6,428 bases of DNA. Source: Anaerolineae bacterium (GTDB lineage: Bacteria > Chloroflexota > Anaerolineae > UBA1429). The stretch spans positions 1 through 6,428 of the forward strand of contig SKRJ01000214.1 of NCBI GenBank assembly GCA_007118555.1. The letters are read 5' to 3'. Positions 1 through 4,846 of the stretch are shown piece by piece (the stretch's first letter is position 1; each line of letters starts with the position of its first letter). The translations under genes and the position numbers were made by a program. The notes under the pieces were generated by a model, which was given only the letters and a program-made list of their open reading frames with translations, ran no database searches and had not been told where the DNA came from.

Positions 1-117
1 GATGTTGTCTTCGGTCTCCCCGGAGCCGTCCCGGGCATCACCGAGGACGTCCATGAAACACTCGCTTATCCGCTCGCTGTCTAGAAAGGAGAAGGCATCG
101 TAGGGTGACATTTTCAT
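1..117 (-). CDS. Possible partial ORF, unknown product (5' end only)
   Basis: An open frame of 39 codons runs leftward from an ATG at 117-115 (a second ATG lies at 111-109) and leaves the window without a stop. The peptide begins MKMSPYDAFSFLDSERISE and continues acidic and mixed in character. Most third codon positions are G or C, as in the confident genes here, and more so than in the competing plus-strand frames, which stop at 82-84 and 101-103. No Shine-Dalgarno sequence precedes the ATG. The start codon lies inside one copy of a 19-bp direct repeat, so this could be the first gene of a mobile element extending leftward, but I do not recognise a transposase domain in so short a piece. It may be a chance open frame. 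Confidence 0.3.
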   Translation of the reverse strand, partial: MKMSPYDAFSFLDSERISECFMDVLGDARDGSGETEDNI

Positions 118-157
118 TTGACAGATCCATAGGCCTTCGGTGACATTATCATTTGAC
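104..157. repeat. 19-bp direct repeat pair, possible mobile-element end
   Basis: GGTGACATTTTCATTTGAC occurs at 104-122 and GGTGACATTATCATTTGAC at 139-157. They differ at one base and are separated by 16 bp of unrelated sequence. Both are AT-rich islands in GC-rich surroundings. Repeated TGACATTTTC-like modules are found, from general knowledge, at the ends of some insertion sequences with integrase-type transposases, so this may be the right end of such an element. No matching inverted copy exists elsewhere in the window and no target-site duplication can be defined. The outer copy ends 11 bp beyond the stop codon of the vWA gene. A tandem binding site for a regulator is the alternative. Confidence 0.55.
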
Positions 158-168
158 TGGACACGGGG

Positions 169-837
169 CTAGTGGCGCTTGCGGCGGCGCGTCTCGCTCT
201 GCTGCCGGCGGCGATCCTCCTCCTCGAAATCCAGACTGGGGCGCTGGTTGCGGCGATACTCGCCCATCCTGGTGGAGAGGGCGCTGAATGCCTCCTGCAC
301 ACCCTCGCCGGTCTGGTCAAAGGACATGGCCTGGGGCGCGCGCACGCCGCTGCGGATGGCGTCGTCCAGCGCGTCGAGATCCGCGCTCAAAAAGACAAAC
401 TGCCACCCCAAGAGCCCCTGCTTGTTCTGGATCATCTGGCTGATCTGGTCCTTGCGGTACTCGCGGCTGGCGTTCTCCTGCCCGTCGGTGATGATCACCA
501 CCACCACCCGCCCCGGACGCTCCGACTCGGGCATCGTGGCCAGGCAGTGCTCGAGATCCACAATGCCACGCCCGATCGCGTCCAGCATCGGCGTCGCCGC
601 CCGCGGCACATAGGTCTCGCGGGTCAGCTGCGGCACCTCGCCGATGGGGACGCTGCGCATGACCACCTCGTAGGGATCCTGGCTGTCGAACTGGACCAGC
701 GTCAGTGTCGCTGTGCCGGGCTCGGCCCGCTGCGCCTGCACAAAGGCGTTGAACCCTCCGATGGTGTCGTCGCGAATCGCCTCCATCGATCCGGTGCGAT
801 CCAGAATCACGGTGATGTGGGTATAGTCCTCTCTCAT
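169..837 (-). CDS. von Willebrand factor type A (vWA) domain protein, cytoplasmic
   Basis: This 222-residue protein is essentially a single vWA domain. The metal-ion-dependent adhesion site (MIDAS) is complete: DRTGS at residues 13-17 after the first hydrophobic strand, the threonine ligand at T82 in a PRAATPMLDAI context, and TDGQEN at 117-122 after the VVVVIIT strand. Such domains bind a divalent cation and mediate protein-protein contacts. There is no signal peptide or membrane segment, so it is probably cytoplasmic. The C-terminus (about 200-222) is a highly charged Glu/Arg tail. The ATG at 837 is supported by a strong Shine-Dalgarno sequence, AGGAGGAGGT, whose minus-strand complement lies at 842-851, about 4 nt upstream. 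The gene is divergent from the glycosyltransferase operon. Its partner cannot be named, since no AAA+ MoxR-type gene or other usual vWA companion is visible. Confidence 0.9.
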   Translation of the reverse strand: MREDYTHITVILDRTGSMEAIRDDTIGGFNAFVQAQRAEPGTATLTLVQFDSQDPYEVVMRSVPIGEVPQLTRETYVPRAATPMLDAIGRGIVDLEHCLATMPESERPGRVVVVIITDGQENASREYRKDQISQMIQNKQGLLGWQFVFLSADLDALDDAIRSGVRAPQAMSFDQTGEGVQEAFSALSTRMGEYRRNQRPSLDFEEEDRRRQQSETRRRKRH

Positions 838-930
838 GTCGACCTCCTCCTGTGTCGAAACCCCCGTCCGCTCTTACACGCCTGCTCGTCCATCACGATC
901 AGAGTAGCACAGCGGTGCGACACCTACGGT

Positions 931-940
931 CGCTCGAGCG
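931..940. repeat. 10-bp perfect palindrome in the divergent region
   Basis: CGCTCGAGCG is a perfect palindrome abutting the left arm of the 12-bp inverted repeat. It overlaps a smaller dyad, GCGAC (917-921) with GTCGC (929-933). It may be an operator half for one of the two divergent genes, but a 10-bp GC-rich palindrome can arise by chance. Confidence 0.35.
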
Positions 941-1003
941 CATGAATCGTCCCCTGGTTGATTGACACCAACCTCGGCCATGCTATAATCCGGACGATTC
1001 ATG
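941..1003. repeat. Perfect 12-bp inverted repeat flanking the promoter
   Basis: The left arm CATGAATCGTCC (941-952) and right arm GGACGATTCATG (992-1003) are exact reverse complements separated by 39 bp. The symmetry stops at both the outer and inner ends. The interior contains the whole -35/-10 promoter, and the right arm covers the predicted transcription start and the ATG of the glycosyltransferase. Arm starts are 51 bp apart, close to five helical turns, so two identical protein-binding sites in opposite orientation on one DNA face are plausible. An invertible promoter is a second, less likely reading. Confidence 0.75.
962..989 (+). promoter_or_regulatory. Consensus sigma-70/SigA promoter with extended -10
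   Basis: The -35 hexamer TTGACA (962-967) and the -10 hexamer TATAAT (984-989) both match the consensus exactly, with a 16-bp spacer. TGC immediately upstream of the -10 gives an extended -10 element. Transcription would start around 995-998, only 3-6 nt before the ATG at 1001. This is the only convincing promoter I see for the rightward genes. Such a strong core promoter would be expected to fire constitutively unless repressed, which makes the surrounding inverted repeat notable. Confidence 0.88.
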
Positions 1004-3037
1004 AATATCCAACAGCCCGCCGACGCTCGCCTGGCCCGGCCGGCGCGATGGGTCGCCCTGGTTGTAGTTGCGCTCACCCTCGTCGCCGGGCTTTTGCGTG
1101 CCACCGCGCTGGATCAGGTGCCCCCCGGCCTGTACCGCGACGAAGCCTATAACGGGCTGGATGCGCTGCAGGTGCTCGAGGGCGAGAGACCGATCTTTTT
1201 TCCCGCCAACAATGGCCGCGAGCCCCTGTTCATCTATCTGGCCGCCGGCTCCATCGCCCTGTTGGGCCGCTCCCCCGGTGCGTTGCGCCTGGTGTCCGCC
1301 ATCGTGGGCACGCTGACGATCCCGGCGCTCTACTGGCTGGGCCGCGAGTGGTTCGGTTGGCGCGTGGGCCTCTGGGCGGCCGCCCTGGCCGTGACGTCGG
1401 TCTGGATGCTGAGCCTGAGCCGCATCGCCCTGCGCACGGGCCTATTGCCCCTGGTGGCGGCCCTGGCCCTGTCGGCGAGCTGGCGCGGCCAACGCCTGCG
1501 GAGCCTGCCCTGGATGCTGGTCGGGGGCGCCCTGTTTGGCCTGTCCTTTTACACCTACCTGGCCGTCCGTTTTGTCCCCATTGCGTTGTTGATCGTGGCA
1601 CTCTGGTGCCTGTGGGATCGCCGCAAGGAGCTCTGGTGCCCGGGCTGGGCCGCCCTCGCCGCCACAGCGGTGCTGGTGGCCGCGCCGCTGGCGGTATACC
1701 TGATCGGCGAGGGCGAGCTGCTGGGGCGCGCGGGACAGGTATCCATCCTGAGCCCCGAGATGCACGGCGGCGACCCCCTGGGCACGTTGGCCCGCAGCCT
1801 GGGACGCACGGTGCGCATGTTTGTCCATGGCGGCGATTTCATCCCGCGGCACAATGTGCCCTGGCGGCCCGTGTTCACGCCGGCCCTGGCCGTGGCCTTT
1901 TATGGCGGGGTCGCCCTGGCGGCATGGCGCGCCCGCCGCGAGATCACGCCCCGGCTGGCCCTGGTGTGGCTGGTGGTGCTGCTGATTCCCACGGTCTTGG
2001 CCGAGGATGCGCCCCACTTTTTACGGGCCTCGGGTGTTGTGCCGGTCGTGTTTCTGTTCCCGGCGCTGAGCCTCGATTGGCTCACGGCGCAGGCCACCGG
2101 CAGGTCGCGCGCCTGGGCCCTTGGGTTTGCCGTGTTAGTGGTCTTCAGTGGCTGGCTGCTCGATCTACGGGCCTATACCCGGCATCTGGGCAGCGAGGCG
2201 GTCTACTATCAGTTCGAGAGCGGCGTCACAGAGATGGCCGTCGAGATCAACACCCACCTGGGCGTGGGCTGGCGAGGCAGCGGCATGGCCGTTCCCGACG
2301 TCGAGCCCCTGCCCGGACGTGGCGTGTGGCTGGCAGATCGGCTGTGGTACACCTGGCCCTCGGTGGATTATCTGGTAGAGTACTCTGAGCGAATAGAGAT
2401 CCTGGATGAGCACGGCAGGCCGGCGCGCGCTGCCCCCGAGGATCTGCTGGTGCTCGTGTGGCCCTTTGAGGACCATGCGGCGTTGCTGGCGAGTCTGCCC
2501 CGGGAACGGGTGTGGGATCTGACCAACGGGGCCTTGGAGCGCGGGGATCTGGAGATCGAGGCGCGGCAGTTGTATATCAAGCTGCGGGGCGTGTCTGCCG
2601 ATGCTTGGGTCCAGGGCCGTGGCGTACTCTGGGAGGATGGCATCGCCTTGGATGGCGCCCAGCTCGTGCCAACCGAGAACGGCACGAGCGTCACGCTGTT
2701 TCTCTACTGGCGAACGATCGACTCGCCCACCGCCGAATATAGCGCCTTTCGACACGTTCTGTGTGACGGGGGCCTCGTGGGGCAACGGGACGGCCCGCCA
2801 GGAACCCATATCTGGTCCACCCATGGTTGGCGGCCCGGTGATCGGCTAATCGACCAGCATACCATCGAGCTCGATCGCCCGTGGGATGAGGAGCGCTGCC
2901 AGGTGCATGTGGGCCTCTATCACTGGCAGGACCTGATGCGCCTCTCTGTGCGCGATGCGGGCGGCCTGCCCATTGTGGAGGATGGCGTCGTATTGGACCG
3001 TGAGGGGCTGACCCTGACCGAGGACGATGCTGGCTAA
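1001..3037 (+). CDS. PMT/ArnT-like membrane glycosyltransferase (GT-C fold)
   Basis: The 678-residue protein belongs to the GT39/GT83-type polyprenyl-phosphate-sugar transferases, which move sugars from lipid carriers to acceptors on the outer face of the cytoplasmic membrane. After TM1 (about 17-36) comes the first-loop motif PPGLYRDEAYNGLDA (41-55), whose acidic DE (47-48) fits the family's catalytic site, then GREPLFIYL (72-80). About ten further hydrophobic segments run to about 387, including the APHFLRASGVVP loop (337-348). Residues 390-530 look soluble. From about 540 to 665 there is a beta-rich module (GVLWEDGIALDGAQL, VTLFLYWRTID, GWRPGDRLID, VHVGLY) of a type often appended to Chloroflexi glycosyltransferases; its role is unknown. 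The ATG at 1001 follows the promoter directly with no Shine-Dalgarno, and no in-frame ATG lies before TM1, so leaderless translation is likely. Acceptor and sugar cannot be predicted. It is first in the operon. Confidence 0.87.
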   Translation: MNIQQPADARLARPARWVALVVVALTLVAGLLRATALDQVPPGLYRDEAYNGLDALQVLEGERPIFFPANNGREPLFIYLAAGSIALLGRSPGALRLVSAIVGTLTIPALYWLGREWFGWRVGLWAAALAVTSVWMLSLSRIALRTGLLPLVAALALSASWRGQRLRSLPWMLVGGALFGLSFYTYLAVRFVPIALLIVALWCLWDRRKELWCPGWAALAATAVLVAAPLAVYLIGEGELLGRAGQVSILSPEMHGGDPLGTLARSLGRTVRMFVHGGDFIPRHNVPWRPVFTPALAVAFYGGVALAAWRARREITPRLALVWLVVLLIPTVLAEDAPHFLRASGVVPVVFLFPALSLDWLTAQATGRSRAWALGFAVLVVFSGWLLDLRAYTRHLGSEAVYYQFESGVTEMAVEINTHLGVGWRGSGMAVPDVEPLPGRGVWLADRLWYTWPSVDYLVEYSERIEILDEHGRPARAAPEDLLVLVWPFEDHAALLASLPRERVWDLTNGALERGDLEIEARQLYIKLRGVSADAWVQGRGVLWEDGIALDGAQLVPTENGTSVTLFLYWRTIDSPTAEYSAFRHVLCDGGLVGQRDGPPGTHIWSTHGWRPGDRLIDQHTIELDRPWDEERCQVHVGLYHWQDLMRLSVRDAGGLPIVEDGVVLDREGLTLTEDDAG

Positions 3038-3046
3038 CCGGTTCAT

Positions 3047-3052
3047 GGAGGG
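3047..3052 (+). promoter_or_regulatory. Shine-Dalgarno site fixing the start of the surface protein
   Basis: GGAGGG lies 4 nt before the ATG at 3057. The same frame has an earlier ATG at 3027 that overlaps the glycosyltransferase stop, but it has no comparable site and would put ten residues, including charged ones, before the signal peptide. The equivalent GGAGG-ATG arrangement is conserved in the paralogue at 4507-4519. Confidence 0.8.
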
Positions 3053-3056
3053 AAGA

Positions 3057-4364
3057 ATGCTTGTCTACTGGCTCAAGAGAATCGCGGCTTTGGCCGTGCT
3101 GTTGGCTCTGGTTCTGGCGCTGGGCCCGTACACGGTGGCGGCCCAATGCCCTGGCAACATCGCCGTCAATCCGGGCTTTGAGGAGGGGTTCTCCGAGAGG
3201 GGCGCCGGCGAGGTGACGGTGGCCAACGGCTGGCACCCCTTCTGGCAGGATGGCCCGGGCGTCGAGGAGGGCTACAACAAGCGTCCCGAGTACAAGCCCG
3301 AGATCGCCGCGATCCATGGCACGCGCCGCGTGCATTCGGGCAACTATGCCCAAAAGTGGTTCACGACCTATGGCACCCACAACGCCGGTGTCTACCAACA
3401 GATCAACGTCCCGGCGGGCAGCCTGGTCAATGCCAGCGTCTATGCACAGGCCTGGAGCTCGGATTTCGACGACATCACCCGGTCCGAAGGCACCTATCGG
3501 CTGTACATCGGCATCGACCCCACCGGCGGCACCAACTTTGCCTCCGGATCGGTCGTCTGGTCGCCGGCTAACAGCACGACGGACCAGTGGGTGCAACTCA
3601 GTGTGCAGGCCCGCGCGCAGGCAGACACGATCACCGTGTTCCTGCGAGGCGCGCCCGAGTATCGTAACAAGCACAATGACGCCTATTTCGATGACGTGTG
3701 CGTAACGGTGGCAGCGCCGCCGACGCCCACGCCTGCTCCCACCAACACACCGGGCCCGACGAACACGCCCACCCCGACGGCCACGCCCGAGAACACGCCC
3801 ACCCCGGCAAACACGCCTACGCCCAAGCCCACCGCCACGCCGCGCAGCGCCACGATCCTGCTCGCGGCGTTCGAGGATCGGAACGGCGATGGCTCCCGCG
3901 GCCCCGACGATCCCCTGCTCAGTGGGGTGCTCATTGAGCTGCGGAATGCCCAGGGCGAGGTCATCGCCACCCGCCATACCGACAGCGCGACGGATCCCTA
4001 TGCGTTCGAGGGCCTTGCCCCGGGCGAGTACGACATCGTGGTCACCCCGGCCGAGGGGTATGTGTCGGCCCACGCCGGACCGATCTCCCTGGGACTGATC
4101 GCTGGGGCGCTGCGAGAGCTCCATATTGCCCAGGTGCCCGCGCCCGAACCCACCCCCACGCCCGAGCCGACCGCGACGCCCCAGCCTGAGCCGACGCCCC
4201 AGCCCGACGAGGAGCCCGCCGAGGATCCTGTCCCGACGCCCGGGCCCGGCCCGGCAAGCCCGGGAACCACCCTGGCCGAGTATACGGGGCTGATTATCGT
4301 CGCCATAGCTCTGGTCCTGATCGCCATTGTCGTAATCGTCCGCATGCAGCAGCCAAAGGAATAG
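3057..4364 (+). CDS. Secreted, C-terminally membrane-anchored two-domain surface protein
   Basis: With the start at 3057 the protein has 435 residues. A signal peptide occupies 1-30 (positive LKR, hydrophobic core, VAA-Q). Residues 33-217 look like a galactose-binding-type jelly roll similar to CBM4_9/CenC-like carbohydrate-binding modules: NPGFEEGF at the start, NGWHPFW, HSGNYAQKW, GVYQQINVPAGSLVNASVYAQ, and a terminal DAYFDDVCVTV strand. C31 and C215 could form a disulfide closing it. A Pro/Thr linker (221-263) leads to a beta-sandwich at 265-359 of the SdrD-B-like/carboxypeptidase-regulatory type, opening with a calcium-loop-like DRNGDGSRGPDD (274-285) and including FEGLAPGEYDIVV. A second Pro/Glu linker (361-403) precedes a transmembrane segment (about 411-428) and a short RMQQPKE tail. 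It probably displays a sugar-binding head outside the membrane. It lies 19 bp after the glycosyltransferase. Domain names are inferred from pattern, not from a search. Confidence 0.85.
   Translation: MLVYWLKRIAALAVLLALVLALGPYTVAAQCPGNIAVNPGFEEGFSERGAGEVTVANGWHPFWQDGPGVEEGYNKRPEYKPEIAAIHGTRRVHSGNYAQKWFTTYGTHNAGVYQQINVPAGSLVNASVYAQAWSSDFDDITRSEGTYRLYIGIDPTGGTNFASGSVVWSPANSTTDQWVQLSVQARAQADTITVFLRGAPEYRNKHNDAYFDDVCVTVAAPPTPTPAPTNTPGPTNTPTPTATPENTPTPANTPTPKPTATPRSATILLAAFEDRNGDGSRGPDDPLLSGVLIELRNAQGEVIATRHTDSATDPYAFEGLAPGEYDIVVTPAEGYVSAHAGPISLGLIAGALRELHIAQVPAPEPTPTPEPTATPQPEPTPQPDEEPAEDPVPTPGPGPASPGTTLAEYTGLIIVAIALVLIAIVVIVRMQQPKE
3717..3845 (+). repeat. Low-complexity Pro/Thr linker repeat
   Basis: This in-frame tract is built of degenerate ACGCCC/ACGCCY units and encodes TPTPAPTNTPGPTNTPTPTA and its continuation. 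It is a flexible, probably exposed spacer between the two folded domains and a possible O-glycosylation target. Such repeats expand and contract easily by slippage. Confidence 0.9.
4137..4265 (+). repeat. Low-complexity Pro/Glu/Thr stalk repeat
   Basis: This is a second in-frame repetitive tract encoding PAPEPTPTPEPTATPQPEPT followed by an acidic DEEPAEDP stretch. It forms the stalk between the beta-sandwich and the membrane anchor. The paralogue at 4517-4837 keeps a version about 22 residues shorter. Confidence 0.85.
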
Positions 4365-4375
4365 CGCCAGGACGG

Positions 4376-4490
4376 GGCCTCCTCGACAGAGTGACAGCAT
4401 CCCTACAGGAGCGGGACGCCAACGCCCTGCCCCTGGTCGATGATGGTGTATACTGGATTGTGAGGGTATGACCCTTACTATGGATGCTGT
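4376..4490 (+). pseudogene. Frameshifted remnant of a second glycosyltransferase 3' end
   Basis: Just after the surface-protein stop, a frame from 4376 to the TGA at 4469-4471 reads GLLDRVTASLQERDANALPL then VDDGVYWIV. This matches the end of the upstream glycosyltransferase, where GLYHWQDLMRLSVRDAGGLP is followed by IVEDGVV (residues 638-664). A one-base deletion near 4459-4462 relative to the intact gene shifts the match to the next frame, which reads EGMTLTMD against EGLTLTEDD. The distance from the shared Leu-Pro codon to the downstream gene's ATG is 90 nt here and 91 nt in the intact copy. The tract has no start codon or upstream body, so it is a relic left by duplication of the glycosyltransferase/surface-protein pair. 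Homology is clearest from about 4412 onward and weaker before that. Confidence 0.68.
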
Positions 4491-4506
4491 TAGCAAGTCG
4501 GTTCGT

Positions 4507-4511
4507 GGAGG
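4507..4511 (+). promoter_or_regulatory. Shine-Dalgarno site fixing the start of the mini-protein
   Basis: GGAGG lies 5 nt before the ATG at 4517. It corresponds to the site at 3047-3052 in the paralogue and favours 4517 over the in-frame ATG at 4484, which has no such site. Confidence 0.75.
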
Positions 4512-4516
4512 ATTAC

Positions 4517-4837
4517 ATGTTTATCTATTGCATAAAACGGGGAGCGGCGTGGGTTGTTCTACTGGCGCTCTTCCTGACAGTGGGCGCATATACAGGAGTG
4601 GCTCAGGAACCGGGGAGTCTCGCGATGCACCTGGGGTTCGAGGAGAGCGTGTCGGAGCAGAGCGCCGCGCAGGTGCCGGCGCCGACGGCCCAACCCGAGG
4701 ACCCCGACGCAGTGCCGCCGGAAGAGGCTCCCCCGAGGCCCAGGTTGGCCGAATATACGGGGCTCATCATCGCCGTCATAGCTCTGGTTTTGATCGCGAT
4801 TGTCGTAATCATCCGCATGCGGCGGCCACAGGAGTAG
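4517..4837 (+). CDS. Small exported anchored protein, domain-less paralogue of the upstream surface protein
   Basis: The 106-residue product has a signal peptide-like N-terminus (1-30: CIKR, hydrophobic core, GVAQ), a short segment GFEESVSEQSAAQV matching GFEEGFSERGAGEV in the 435-residue protein, a Pro/Glu/Ala linker (54-76), and a C-terminal transmembrane segment (about 82-99) ending RMRRPQE. The last 30 residues are 80% identical to those of the paralogue (24 of 30), while the carbohydrate-binding-like and beta-sandwich domains are absent. The reading frame, ribosome-binding site, export signal and anchor are all intact, so it may be expressed. Its mature form would be a roughly 45-residue extracellular stub on one membrane helix. 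Alternatives are a regulatory or membrane-partner small protein, or a decaying copy that has not yet lost its frame. No independent function can be assigned. Confidence 0.72.
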   Translation: MFIYCIKRGAAWVVLLALFLTVGAYTGVAQEPGSLAMHLGFEESVSEQSAAQVPAPTAQPEDPDAVPPEEAPPRPRLAEYTGLIIAVIALVLIAIVVIIRMRRPQE

Positions 4838-4846
4838 CATCGCGAC

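Noticed and set aside
895..933. Promoter for the vWA gene on the minus strand (TGC-TACTCT, -10 at 906-901)
   Set aside because: An extended -10-like sequence is present, but no -35 hexamer can be recognised, so the support is too weak to annotate.
172..945. Plus-strand open frame across the vWA gene
   Set aside because: It is an antisense shadow. The minus-strand reading has an intact MIDAS and a strong ribosome site, while this one has His/Arg-rich nonsense.
3135..3155. Lipobox-like VAAQC at the end of the signal peptide
   Set aside because: Gln at -1 and no Leu at -3 do not fit a lipobox, and the paralogue has Glu in place of Cys. Ordinary signal peptidase cleavage is more likely.
4266..4364. 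Sortase-type cell-wall anchor in the surface protein
   Set aside because: There is a hydrophobic helix with a basic tail, but no LPxTG-like motif precedes it.
4440..4460. TATACT as a -10 box for the mini-protein gene
   Set aside because: No acceptable -35 lies 15-19 bp upstream, and the bases align with coding sequence of the glycosyltransferase remnant.
2691..4496. Very long open frame on the minus strand opposite the surface protein
   Set aside because: It lies antisense to a gene with a clear signal peptide, domains and Shine-Dalgarno site. Its Gly/Arg-rich translation is what GC-rich Pro/Thr codons give when read backwards.
4365..4516. Rho-independent terminator between the two anchored-protein genes
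   Set aside because: No GC stem followed by a T-run is present; the gap is accounted for by the pseudogene remnant.
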